From assembly GCA_049595035.1 (NCBI GenBank), contig JBMYKD010000006.1:42318-106317 (forward strand): a DNA stretch of 64,000 bases. The letters run 5' to 3'. Numbering within the stretch: the stretch's first letter is position 1; every line of letters starts with the position of its first letter. The notes below the pieces were generated by a model. That model was given only the letters and a program-made list of their open reading frames with translations, made no database searches and was not told the DNA's origin. The DNA is from UBA12202 sp049595035. Its GTDB lineage: Bacteria > Pseudomonadota > Alphaproteobacteria > Puniceispirillales > UBA1172. Below, one piece after another: positions 17,198 through 25,967 of the stretch. A program made the translations under genes and the position numbers.

Positions 17198-19848
17198 TAT
17201 TTTGCTTTAAGTTTTGCCAGAACAGCAAAAGGTGAGTTCGGGTCAATGGGCTTGTTAGTAGGCGATTTATGCGCCGATTTATTTGGCCGGCCTGTTGCGC
17301 CATCCCCTGCGCCACCTCTGCCTGAACCTCTGGCATTATTTCTGGCATTATTTTTTCTGGAATGGGGTATTGCATCCGGTGATGAAGCCTTGGCAGGACT
17401 TCTCTTTGCTTTTGCCGGGCGTTCAAACAATGCAATCGCGGGCTTTTCAGGGTCTTCACTGGCTTCTTCACCAGATTTAATGAATCCTAGGTCTTCGATC
17501 ATGATCTGCATCTGATCACGGGTGGCTCCAGCAAGCGAAAGCATCTCTTCGGTGATACGGAATACGCCTTTACGCGATTCTGATCTGATTACGGCGGCTA
17601 GACGTTCTGCCATATCAACCCGCATGACACGGCCACCAATCCGGCGATATCCTGTTGCTTGCCAATAGCTATCGCTAACCCCTTCAACATGATCAATAGC
17701 CACGCGGCCTGCCGGTGGTGGCCCGGCTTCGGGGAACTCCCCATGATAAAGGCTGAATAATAATGCCGTGATTTCAATCTGTGCCGGTTTCAGCAAATCC
17801 GGCATAAACAGCATGTCTACGCCAATCCGGACACCAGCCTTGGCAAGTTGACGCTTGCCATCTTCGTCCAGTTTCTGCACCAGATCAGCAACCTGTCGGC
17901 GCGGCAAAACACCTAATGCTTCAAAAATCTGAAAAGCAATGCCACGCGCCATTCCTGTCAGGTTTTCATCAAGCAATCCATATAATTTTTCCAGCTTTTG
18001 TTTTGGCATATCAGCGGCAAATCGATTCAGCCTGTCGGTGACTATCTTGAGCTGATCACCTTCCAGCATCTGGCTTGGTTTTGCTTCTGCTTTTGGCTGA
18101 TCTATCCTATGCCCCTTACCAAGAAAACCGATAACAGATTCACGCCAGATAATATGGCCCTGATGATTGAGATGAAAAGCCGCATCAGCACTTGCGGCTA
18201 CGGCCTGAACACGCCGACGAATTTCATCGGTCAGTCCCTTTCTGGCGGCGGCAATAATCGGTTTTTCGATATCACCTTCGGAAAAAGAGGGCGTGAAGGT
18301 AAAGCCGTCAAGTTTTCCTACTTCTTCGCCTTCTACGAGAACGGTACCATCTGCTCTAATTGCACAAACCAACTGGTCATTATCCTTTAATCTACGCGAC
18401 AAAATTGCCGCTCTTCTATCAACAAAACGCTGGGTCAGATTAGCATGCAGACAATCAGAAAGCTTATCTTCGATATGTTTCGCTTCTTCCTGCCATGATG
18501 AGCTTCCATCAACCAATGCGCCGACAGAAGACCCAATCCAAGCCGAACGATGAGTAATATATGTCCAAGTGCGTATATGGGCAAGTCGCGTCATGATGGT
18601 ATCGATATCACCATCTGTCCGGTCAAGTCGGCTAATCTGGGCGGCAACCCAGTCATTAGGCAATGTTTCACCCCGCACCAGATGACCATACATTCTTGCC
18701 AGCATGGTCATATGACTATCTGTATAGGTTTTCTGAAAATCCGGAACCTGTGCAATTTCATAGAGAAGTTCAACATTTTTCTGGCCATGTGCCATGACCC
18801 GAACATCTTCACTTTCCAGCAAACTGAGCAGGGTGAGATGATCTTCGGCATCACCCTTCCGGGTCAGCATAGCGTGATCAGGCGGGGCATCCAGACTTCT
18901 CAGCAGATGATCAGGTGACCGGAAATCCAGATTGGAATTGCGCCAGTATACCCCATTGAGAAAGGGGAATCGGTGATCTTCAATAGCGGCGATAACCTCA
19001 TCTTCGAATAACGGGCAGGTATCGGTTACGCCAAAAGTGCCATCTTTGGTATGACGCCCAGCACGGCCGGCGATCTGTGCCAGCTCGGCGGCTGATAAAG
19101 CGCGGGTGCGGCGCCCATCAAATTTGGCACTACCGGCAAGGGCAACATGATCAATATCCATATTCAGCCCCATGCCAATCGCATCTGTTGCCACCATGTA
19201 ATCGACTTCACCCGACTGGAACATCTCAACCTGCGCATTTCGGGTGCGCGGGCTTAACGCTCCCATAACAATCGCGGTACCGCCACGCTGGCGACGGATC
19301 AGTTCAGCCAGTTGATAGACCTCGGCAATACTAAAGACCACCACGGCTGACCGGCGCGGCAGACGGGTGACTTTTTTCTGGCCTGACCAGTTTAGTCGCG
19401 ACATGCGTTTGCGGATGATAATTTCAATCCCCGGATAGAGCGATTCCAGCACACGGCGGATTGTTTCCGCCCCTAATAGCAAGGTTTCCTGATAGCCTCT
19501 GGCATTCAGAATACGGTCAGTGAACACATGACCACGTTCGGGGTCTGCTGCTAATTGGACTTCATCTATTGCCATAAAGGCGACACGGCGATCTAGCGGC
19601 ATGGCCTCAACCGTGCAGAGAAAATAGCTGGCCTTTTCCGGGATGATTTTTTCCTCGCCGGTGATAAGCGCGACTTTTTCAACGCCAAGCCTTGCCACCG
19701 CCCGATCATAATTTTCCCGTGCTAACAGCCGCAACGGGAACCCTATCATCCCCGACGCATGGCCATACATCCGTTCCATGGCATAATGTGTCTTGCCGGT
19801 GTTGGTTGGCCCCAGCACAGCAATAGGTGTTGGATGGATGGATGACAT
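17197..19848 (-). CDS. SUV3-like DEXH-box RNA helicase
   Basis: An 883-residue superfamily-2 helicase. The Walker A is LGPTNTGKTHYAMERM (residues ~12-28), motif II is AIDEVQLAADPERG, and the helicase C region includes GMGLNMDIDHVALAG and LAQIAGRAGRHTKDGTFG. The order and DEVQ box match mitochondrial SUV3 and the alphaproteobacterial MgpS-like group. The C-terminus is a Lys/Arg/Gly-rich tail (about residues 790-883) expected to bind RNA or remain disordered. It is the first gene of a run with the Hsp15-like protein and fdxA. Eukaryotic SUV3 works in mitochondrial RNA decay; the bacterial role is less clear. Confidence 0.88.
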   Translation of the reverse strand: MSSIHPTPIAVLGPTNTGKTHYAMERMYGHASGMIGFPLRLLARENYDRAVARLGVEKVALITGEEKIIPEKASYFLCTVEAMPLDRRVAFMAIDEVQLAADPERGHVFTDRILNARGYQETLLLGAETIRRVLESLYPGIEIIIRKRMSRLNWSGQKKVTRLPRRSAVVVFSIAEVYQLAELIRRQRGGTAIVMGALSPRTRNAQVEMFQSGEVDYMVATDAIGMGLNMDIDHVALAGSAKFDGRRTRALSAAELAQIAGRAGRHTKDGTFGVTDTCPLFEDEVIAAIEDHRFPFLNGVYWRNSNLDFRSPDHLLRSLDAPPDHAMLTRKGDAEDHLTLLSLLESEDVRVMAHGQKNVELLYEIAQVPDFQKTYTDSHMTMLARMYGHLVRGETLPNDWVAAQISRLDRTDGDIDTIMTRLAHIRTWTYITHRSAWIGSSVGALVDGSSSWQEEAKHIEDKLSDCLHANLTQRFVDRRAAILSRRLKDNDQLVCAIRADGTVLVEGEEVGKLDGFTFTPSFSEGDIEKPIIAAARKGLTDEIRRRVQAVAASADAAFHLNHQGHIIWRESVIGFLGKGHRIDQPKAEAKPSQMLEGDQLKIVTDRLNRFAADMPKQKLEKLYGLLDENLTGMARGIAFQIFEALGVLPRRQVADLVQKLDEDGKRQLAKAGVRIGVDMLFMPDLLKPAQIEITALLFSLYHGEFPEAGPPPAGRVAIDHVEGVSDSYWQATGYRRIGGRVMRVDMAERLAAVIRSESRKGVFRITEEMLSLAGATRDQMQIMIEDLGFIKSGEEASEDPEKPAIALFERPAKAKRSPAKASSPDAIPHSRKNNARNNARGSGRGGAGDGATGRPNKSAHKSPTNKPIDPNSPFAVLAKLKAK

Positions 19849-19912
19849 AGTGAAAAACTCAAACGCAGAATAATCACCGGATTATGCCTGATTCCGCCAC
19901 AAGTGGAAAGAC

Positions 19913-19923
19913 TTAACGCAAGG
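19913..19923 (+). repeat. Left copy of 11-bp direct repeat TTAACGCAAGG bounding the DUF3800 island
   Basis: The identical 11 bases recur at 21370-21380. The copies lie 65 bp beyond the helicase start codon and just beyond the acnA terminator respectively, so they enclose exactly the AT-rich segment with the DUF3800 module. This could be a target-site duplication or an attachment-site core. Confidence 0.5.
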
Positions 19924-19961
19924 GGGTATATCTGTTTTGGTGGTCAGTAAAATAACCTAGA

Positions 19962-20003
19962 TTATTGTTTAACCGATAAATATTTACATTTTGTAAACAA
20001 TAA
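19962..20003. repeat. Inverted repeat TTATTGTTTA / TAAACAATAA in the island's left flank
   Basis: Two perfect 10-bp arms (19962-19971 and 19994-20003) separated by 22 nt, with a nested TTTAC/GTAAA stem near the right arm. It lies in the 282-bp gap between the helicase start and the 3' end of the DUF3800 gene; the gap holds no credible gene. It could be a recombination site or a promoter-proximal operator for the helicase. Confidence 0.45.
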
Positions 20004-20130
20004 ATTTGACTTAAAGCCTATTACGGTTAGATTAGTTATCAGAGCTTCGGCCTGTGGACTGTTGTTTGACTTAGGTCAATTGTAGTGGTTGCACGGGGCT
20101 TTACCTCTTTTTTTATATAATCTCTGTCTT

Positions 20131-21012
20131 TTATCTTGCTTTTGGTCTGGCTGTATATGGATCAGGAACAAATATAATGCCATAACTCTTTAAGGTTTTA
20201 CCTTCTTTAAAAACATCTCCTGAAAACTGAATTTTTCCACATCTTCCAGCAAAGCGTTCATGTATCTCATCTCTTAGAGCGCCATCGAAATTCCATTCTC
20301 CTCTCCTAAAACCCCAGTTAATGCAATAAAGGCAAATATCTGCCGCCTGAACACAGGGGCTTAATCCAGAATCAACAAATATTGGAGAGGGAACAATCCA
20401 TTTTGATCGTTTTTTCCCGTTTCTAGTCTTAGTATAATAGTTTTCTAGATTATTTATAAACTTTCTATCATTTTTTACTTCTGTCTGATCCATAATTATA
20501 AGACCTGATTCTTTCTTTCCTTCGAGAAAATAGAAAAATCTCTCTTGAAGGAAACCGTGATCCTTTCTAAGAAAGTCATTAAACTCTACATCCCATTTCT
20601 GCTTGATACCGCGAGGGATACAAGAAGCAAATAATTTTGCATCATATTTTTCAAGTAACCTAAATACTTCATCTGCCATCATCAAACTGGCTTGGCCGTA
20701 TGCCGTATAGTCTATTCGTAATGAAACTTTTTCTTTAGACAAAAACCGCCTTACACCATTATGCCTTTCAATTTTTGTTTATGTTTTTTCTTGTTCTGAC
20801 CACTTAAAACGATCTTTCCTTAAAAGTCTGGCACCTTTAATTTCTGTACCATATTCTGATAATTTTACCCCAAAGCAAATTTGTTCAGATTTATTATAAT
20901 CCTGAATAAAACTCCAAATTTTGCTTGAATGGATTACTATGCCGCCCCGGACTTCTAGAGGAGTATTCTTATGATCATGGCCGCTTTCATCGCAGAAAAA
21001 AAGCCAACTCAT
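20131..21012 (-). pseudogene. DUF3800-domain protein interrupted by one in-frame TAA
   Basis: Reading from the ATG at 21012, the frame encodes MSWLFFCDESGHDHKN and ELRGARLL-like sequence, the N-terminal half of a DUF3800 protein (the FCDESG motif holds conserved acidic residues of this RNase H-like fold). A TAA at 20779-20781 stops it after 77 residues, but the same frame continues without a shift (TKIERHNGVRRFLSKEK) into YTAYGQASLMMADEVFRLL, FASCIPRG and the conserved late QAADICLYCINW to a stop at 20131. Full length would be ~293 residues, normal for the family. One nonsense mutation is the simplest reading; stop-codon read-through or restart at the TTG at 20742 is possible. DUF3800 genes are often accessory and near defence loci; the function is unproven. 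Confidence 0.8.
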
Positions 21013-21269
21013 AGAACGCCGTTGTTAAACCCAATTAATGGTGCACGACCATTTTGATTTTTCATATTTTTGAGAACACCAGATTTCCGGAGTTTTGCAA
21101 TGGCTCATCTTACGTCATATTGCCATGTATAAAACAAATCACCTGAATTCCTTAATTTAGTTTCATATTTAAGCCAGATAAAAGATGCTATTTCAACATT
21201 AGTTGCTTGACCATTTTTTGCTCGAACGGCTTCAATTACGAACTCACCTAATTCCTGCCTAGTCAACAT
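21009..21269 (-). pseudogene. Small companion ORF of the DUF3800 module, interrupted by one in-frame TGA
   Basis: An 86-codon frame from the ATG at 21269 (MLTRQELGEFVIEAVRAKNG, then ATNVEIASFIWLKYETKLR and FYTWQYDVR) reaches a TGA at 21105-21107 and continues in the same frame as AIAKLRKSGVLKNMKN to a stop that overlaps the DUF3800 ATG by 4 nt (ATGA). The layout, helical N-terminus then YDVR-x-AIAKLRKSG, reads like a small winged-helix protein, and Trp (TGG) is the likely original codon at the TGA. It is probably the partner or repressor of the DUF3800 gene. I do not recognise a named family. Confidence 0.6.
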
Positions 21270-21284
21270 GTTTATCCCCACAAT

Positions 21285-21322
21285 ATTATTTTAATTCTTC
21301 TAGATTATTTTAATGCTTCTAG
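21285..21322 (+). repeat. 19-bp tandem repeat upstream of the DUF3800 module
   Basis: Two head-to-tail copies (21285-21303, 21304-21322) of ATTATTTTAATTCTTCTAG with one mismatch. They lie 16-53 bp before the start codon of the small companion ORF, where an operator would be expected; autoregulation by that putative winged-helix protein is a guess. Confidence 0.6.
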
Positions 21323-21369
21323 TTTTTGTGATGCCCAGAACAGAATACACAGCAAGTCTTAACAAACCG

Positions 21370-21380
21370 TTAACGCAAGG
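21370..21380 (+). repeat. Right copy of 11-bp direct repeat TTAACGCAAGG
   Basis: Exact partner of 19913-19923. It abuts the A-run that forms the acnA terminator U-tract, so the island would end right at the acnA transcription end. Confidence 0.5.
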
Positions 21381-21381
21381 C

Positions 21382-21419
21382 AAAAAAATCCCTCACCTGT
21401 CAGTATACAAGTGAGGGAT
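21382..21419 (-). terminator. Rho-independent terminator of acnA
   Basis: On the minus strand, ATCCCTCAC (21419-21411) pairs with GTGAGGGAT (21396-21388) around a 14-nt loop and is followed by a run of seven T. It starts about 39 bp past the acnA stop codon. Confidence 0.88.
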
Positions 21420-21457
21420 CATCATTTAAATTTTACATATGGTCGGCTATTGTGTCA

Positions 21458-24151
21458 TCACGCCGCCAGGCTACGCAACACATAGGGCAGAATGCCGCCA
21501 TTCCGGTAATATTCCGCTTCGCCTTCGGTATCAATCCGGCAAAGAAGCGGCACCTCTTCTGTTGTGCCATCTGCCCGATGAATGATCAAAGTCACCGTCA
21601 TTTTGGCCGTCACGCCATCATCCAGCCCGATCAGATCAAACACTTCATCACCCGTAATGCCCAGCGACTCCCGTGTTGTCCCATCCATAAATTGCAGGGG
21701 CAGAACCCCCATCCCGATCAGGTTAGACCGGTGGATACGTTCAAAGCTTTCGACAATAACCGCTTCAATCCCAAGCAAAGCCGTGCCCTTGGCCGCCCAG
21801 TCGCGGCTTGACCCTGTGCCATATTCCTTACCGCCCATCACGATCAACGGAACATTTTCCGCATCATAGCGTTGCGCCGCATCATAAATCGGAATTTCCT
21901 GGCCATCCGGCATATGAGTCATTCCACCGGTTGTGCCGGGGGCAAGTTCATTACGCAGACGGATATTAGCAAAGGTGCCACGCATCATCACTTCATGATT
22001 ACCACGCCTTGAACCATAGGAATTGAAATCCACCGGCCGCACCTGATAATCACTAAGATAATCACCAGCAGGACTATCGCGGCGAATACTCCCAGCAGGA
22101 GAGATATGATCCGTGGTTATGGAATCCCCCAGTTTCGCCAGCAGTCTTGCGCCAGTAATATTTTTCACCCGGCCGGGATCTACCGCCATGGTCATACCTT
22201 CAAAATATGGCGGATTACGCACATAGGTTGACCCATCATCCCAGTCAAAGGTCTGGCTGGTCGGAGCTTCAATAGCGCGCCATTCTTCGGTGCCAGCAAA
22301 AACATTGCTATAACGGCTAGCAAACATTTCAGGCGTAACCACGCTTTCCATGACCGATTTAACCGTTGCATTGTCTGGCCATATATCTGCCAGATAGACA
22401 GGATGACCATCCTTATCCATGCCAAGCGGGTCTTTGGTGATATCCAGCCGCATATGCCCGGCCAAAGCATAGGCAACAACCAGTGGCGGGCTGGCCAGAT
22501 AATTCGCAATAACATCCGGACTGACCCGTCCTTCGAAATTCCGGTTACCAGATAATACCGATGCCACCACCATATTATTTTCGTTAATCGCCGTCGAAAT
22601 ATCTGTCGGCAAAGGCCCGGAATTACCAATGCAGGTGGTACATCCATACCCCACCAGATTAAATCCGAGTGCATCCAGATCATCCTGCAAGCCGGCCGCA
22701 TTGAGATAATCCGTTACCACCTGACTGCCGGGGGCGAGTGACGTTTTCACCCATGGCTTGACCGTCAATCCCCGCTCACGCGCGGCGCGTGCCACTAATC
22801 CTGCGGCTACGAGTACCGAAGGGTTGGACGTATTGGTGCATGACGTAATCGCCGCAATGGTCACGTCGCCTTCAGTGAGTTCAAAATCCTGATTAGGAAC
22901 AGCAACCGTTTGAGGAGTACTATGGCCAGCATCGGCAATAGCCTTTGCAATTGAACTGGCGGCATCAGTAAGGGCGACCCGATCCTGCGGGCGTTTTGGC
23001 CCTGCTAGTGATGGCACGATACTATCCAGATCAAGTTCAAGCATATCCGTGAATTGTGGATCAGCCATGCCCGGATCACGCCACATGCCCTGTGCCTTTG
23101 CATAGGCTTCTACCAGTGCGATATTATCAGCATCACGCGCTGTTAAGGTCAGGTAATTGATTGTTTCCTGATCAATGGGGAAAAACCCGCATGTTGCCCC
23201 ATATTCTGGTGCCATATTGGAAATCGTCGCACGATCCGCCAAGGATAGTTCGTCCAGCCCATTGCCGAAAAACTCAACAAACTTGCCGACAACACCTTTC
23301 TGGCGCAACATTTCTGTAATGCGCAAAACTAAATCTGTTGCTGTCACACCGTCTTTCAGCTTTCCTGTCAACCGCATGCCAATAACATCAGGTACCAGCA
23401 TGGATATCGGCTGGCCGAGCATGGCTGCTTCTGCTTCAATACCGCCAACACCCCAGCCAAGCACAGCCATGCCGCCAACCATCGTGGTATGGCTATCCGT
23501 GCCAACACATGTATCCGGATAAGCAATCCTTTTCCCATCTTGTTCATTCGTCCAGACAACTTTAGCCAGATATTCCACATTCACCTGATGACAAATACCA
23601 GTGCCCGGCGGGACAACCCGAAAGTTTTCAAATGCCTGACTTCCCCAGCGTAAAAATGTATAGCGTTCTTTGTTACGCTCCATTTCAAGGCTGACATTAC
23701 GGCCAAAGGCATCAGCGTCACCAAAATGATCTACCATGACCGAATGATCAATCACCAGATCAACCGGCGACAACGGATTAATGCGTTTCGGGTCACCCCC
23801 AAGCGCAACCATTGCATCCCGCATGGCTGCCAAATCTACCACCGCTGGCACGCCGGTGAAATCCTGCATCAGGACGCGGGTCGGGCGATAGGCTATTTCC
23901 TGTTCAGCCTTTTGACCATCACCCATGGATGCCAGAGTTTCGATGCTTTCGGCTGTAACGGTATCGCCATCTTCGTGACGAAGAAGGTTTTCGAGCAAAA
24001 CTTTGCGCGAAAATGGCATAGCGGCAATAGATGGAAAGCGATCTTCCAGTGCTACCAGCGAAAAATAGTCATAGGTTTTACCATTAACATTCAACTGGCG
24101 TCGTGATTGATCACGATAAACACTGTTGTGATTTGATTGTGAATTAGACAT
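21458..24151 (-). CDS. acnA: Aconitate hydratase A
   Basis: An 897-residue AcnA/IRP-type aconitase that isomerises citrate to isocitrate in the TCA cycle with a [4Fe-4S] cluster. Cluster cysteines are seen in AAITSCTNTSNPSV (~residue 430) and VGYGCTTCIGNSGPLP (~residue 500). Substrate-site segments include VCVGTDSHTTMVGGMAVLGWGVGGIEAEA-type sequence in the first half and YGTGSSRDWAAKGT plus ESFERIHRSNLIGMGVLPLQF in the swivel domain. The ATG follows GGGGGATATTC. It is monocistronic, with its own terminator. Confidence 0.97.
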   Translation of the reverse strand: MSNSQSNHNSVYRDQSRRQLNVNGKTYDYFSLVALEDRFPSIAAMPFSRKVLLENLLRHEDGDTVTAESIETLASMGDGQKAEQEIAYRPTRVLMQDFTGVPAVVDLAAMRDAMVALGGDPKRINPLSPVDLVIDHSVMVDHFGDADAFGRNVSLEMERNKERYTFLRWGSQAFENFRVVPPGTGICHQVNVEYLAKVVWTNEQDGKRIAYPDTCVGTDSHTTMVGGMAVLGWGVGGIEAEAAMLGQPISMLVPDVIGMRLTGKLKDGVTATDLVLRITEMLRQKGVVGKFVEFFGNGLDELSLADRATISNMAPEYGATCGFFPIDQETINYLTLTARDADNIALVEAYAKAQGMWRDPGMADPQFTDMLELDLDSIVPSLAGPKRPQDRVALTDAASSIAKAIADAGHSTPQTVAVPNQDFELTEGDVTIAAITSCTNTSNPSVLVAAGLVARAARERGLTVKPWVKTSLAPGSQVVTDYLNAAGLQDDLDALGFNLVGYGCTTCIGNSGPLPTDISTAINENNMVVASVLSGNRNFEGRVSPDVIANYLASPPLVVAYALAGHMRLDITKDPLGMDKDGHPVYLADIWPDNATVKSVMESVVTPEMFASRYSNVFAGTEEWRAIEAPTSQTFDWDDGSTYVRNPPYFEGMTMAVDPGRVKNITGARLLAKLGDSITTDHISPAGSIRRDSPAGDYLSDYQVRPVDFNSYGSRRGNHEVMMRGTFANIRLRNELAPGTTGGMTHMPDGQEIPIYDAAQRYDAENVPLIVMGGKEYGTGSSRDWAAKGTALLGIEAVIVESFERIHRSNLIGMGVLPLQFMDGTTRESLGITGDEVFDLIGLDDGVTAKMTVTLIIHRADGTTEEVPLLCRIDTEGEAEYYRNGGILPYVLRSLAA

Positions 24152-24523
24152 GAATATCCCCCATTCATTAAAGCTCTGATGCTGTCATTTTTATGCAAAT
24201 CCACCATGTTTCCGGCCAAATAAACAGCCTTTATAAAGAAAGCTGTTGATATAAAGCCTTTAGAAACAGCCATTAGGAACAACATGGCAGTCAAGCATAT
24301 CAAATCGGCTAGCCGGGGAGCGCCCCGATACTCATTTCAACATATGAGAACCAGTCAGGCGCCAATTATAACAAACAATTCCCCCTTGAGAACCCCCTCG
24401 ACACATCATGCCGCATCTATGGCCAGATCATGATATATTGGCGCCTGATTGCCATGTTGGGATGGTGATGGTAAACCATAACGGCATCATTTAAGTTCAT
24501 CTGCTGGTTTGAGCCATAAGCCT
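24152..24523. other. 372-bp divergent gap between acnA and ccmA
   Basis: No gene is visible. It must hold the promoters for acnA (minus) and the ccm operon (plus), but I found no convincing -35/-10 pair. The one clear structure is a short GC-rich hairpin CGGGG/CCCCG with a 4-nt loop at 24314-24327, which has no U-tract on either side. Confidence 0.6.
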
Positions 24524-25201
24524 ATGACCCCTTTGCCCCATCATCACCAGTCCCATCATCGCCTTATGATTGATGATATGGCCATTAATCGCGGTGGAGT
24601 TAATCTGATTGAAGGCCTTCATCTTGAGCTTGATGCTGGCCAGATTATGTTTCTGCGTGGGGCAAATGGAAGTGGCAAAACCACTTTTTTGCGAGGACTA
24701 GCACGGCTGATTCCATTAACCCATGGCCAGTTTGCCATTAATGGCATTATCAATACGTCTGATCAGACGGCATTTATGCGACAATTGATTCTGATCGGGC
24801 ATCGTAATGCCGGTCTGGAACATCTGAACGTGATAGATTCGCTTCGGCTGATGGCTAGCCTGATGGATATGGAACCAAGCCAGCAAGAGATACTAGCCGC
24901 CCTTGATCATATGGGTATCCGTAAGATAGCCCACCGCCAGATCAGTCATCTATCAGCCGGACAGCAACGTCGACTGGCTCTGTCCAGATTGGCTTTAGCT
25001 AACAAAACCCCACATCGGCTATGGCTGATTGATGAGCCGTTTAATGCACTGGATGATATAGCGACAAAACAGCTTTGTGAGCTGATCAACACATATTGCA
25101 AAAATGGCGGCAGTGCTGTGATCAGCGGGCATGGGAATATGCCGCTTTCGCCAGATATCACCCTGACTCTGGGCACAAAACCAGAAGGTGAGCTGTCATG
25201 A
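24524..25201 (+). CDS. ccmA: Heme exporter ATP-binding protein CcmA
   Basis: A ~225-residue ABC ATPase: Walker A LRGANGSGKTTFLRGLA, signature LSAGQQRRLALSRLAL, Walker B RLWLIDEPFNALDD. It powers the CcmABCD complex that loads and releases heme-CcmE during cytochrome c maturation. The start is uncertain: the ATG at 24524 has no clear ribosome-binding site, an in-frame TTG lies at 24509, and the conserved part begins near LMIDDMAINRG. It overlaps ccmB by 4 nt (ATGA) and is the first gene of a nine-gene ccm operon. Confidence 0.92.
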   Translation: MTPLPHHHQSHHRLMIDDMAINRGGVNLIEGLHLELDAGQIMFLRGANGSGKTTFLRGLARLIPLTHGQFAINGIINTSDQTAFMRQLILIGHRNAGLEHLNVIDSLRLMASLMDMEPSQQEILAALDHMGIRKIAHRQISHLSAGQQRRLALSRLALANKTPHRLWLIDEPFNALDDIATKQLCELINTYCKNGGSAVISGHGNMPLSPDITLTLGTKPEGELS

Positions 25202-25875
25202 ATGCGATGATCAGGCCATGCCTTGCTGTTATGATAGCTGATATGCGGTCAGCTTTGCGCTATCCTGCGGATATGTTATCAGGGTTAAGTTTTTTTATCA
25301 TGATCACTACCCTTGTGCCGCTTGGGCTAGGTTCTGATCAGGAAGAACTGGTGCGCATTGCCCCTGCTATCATCTGGATTTCTGTTATGCTGGCAAGTCT
25401 GCCACAAATGGACAGGCTATTTTCCCGCCATGCCAAGGACGGCGTGCTTGAACAAATGCTGGTAAGTCCAGCCCCAATGACCATGCTGATGCTTGCAAAA
25501 ATCATTGCCGCATGGATCATCATTATCCTGCCCCTGATTCTTGCCGCCCCGATACTGGGATTGATGTTTGGATTACCAGCTAATCTACTGGCTGTCATGC
25601 TTGGCTTTCTTGCCATGGGGGGATTATGTCTGGTGCTGATTGGTAGTATGGCCGCCGCATTAGTTCTGGGATCACGGCAAAGCGGTATTTTTACCGCTAT
25701 TATTGTTCTGCCGCTTTCCATGCCTGTGCTTATTTTTGGTGTTGCCGGTATTTCAGCCATGCAAACAGGTGATGATATAACCGGCCATATGATGCTTCTG
25801 GCAGCATTAATGCTGGTTTTACTTGTGCTATCACCACCAGTAACGGCGGCAGCTATCCGCTTTTCCGAAGAATGA
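25198..25875 (+). CDS. ccmB: Heme exporter permease CcmB
   Basis: A 225-residue inner-membrane protein with about six hydrophobic segments (for example LSFFIMITTLVPLGLG, IIAAWIIIILPLILAAPI, LMLVLLVLSPPVTAAA). Family segments include PAIIWISVMLASL and DGVLEQMLVSP. It is the membrane partner of CcmA. The length matches E. coli CcmB. Confidence 0.93.
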   Translation: MNAMIRPCLAVMIADMRSALRYPADMLSGLSFFIMITTLVPLGLGSDQEELVRIAPAIIWISVMLASLPQMDRLFSRHAKDGVLEQMLVSPAPMTMLMLAKIIAAWIIIILPLILAAPILGLMFGLPANLLAVMLGFLAMGGLCLVLIGSMAAALVLGSRQSGIFTAIIVLPLSMPVLIFGVAGISAMQTGDDITGHMMLLAALMLVLLVLSPPVTAAAIRFSEE

Positions 25876-25967
25876 AAATAGCTTCATCCATGACTTGCCA
25901 GAAAAGGCTTGTGGCATGACATCGCATATGGCTTTTCCCCTAGCATTTAATCCATTAAAGTAATCAT

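Larger units (their letters stand above)
19913..21380. mobile_element. AT-rich accessory island bounded by an 11-bp direct repeat
   Basis: A 1.47-kb segment clearly richer in A and T than its neighbours. It contains a 10-bp inverted repeat (19962-20003), two overlapping decayed genes on the minus strand and a 19-bp tandem repeat. Base composition, the flanking TTAACGCAAGG copies and the accessory gene content all point to lateral acquisition between the helicase and acnA genes. No transposase or integrase is inside, so the carrier is unknown and the island call is an inference. Confidence 0.45.

Noticed and set aside
21105..21107. Selenocysteine at the in-frame TGA of the small companion ORF
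   Set aside because: The context suggests a former Trp codon, no selenoprotein-type motif surrounds it, and the partner gene has an unrelated TAA; decay is simpler.
22192..22701. 169-codon frame within acnA
   Set aside because: It is an alternative frame of the aconitase gene, rich in Trp, Met and Arg as expected from a shadow.
24314..24327. Terminator between acnA and ccmA
   Set aside because: The CGGGG/CCCCG hairpin is short, has no U-tract on either strand and lies between two divergent genes, where no terminator is needed.
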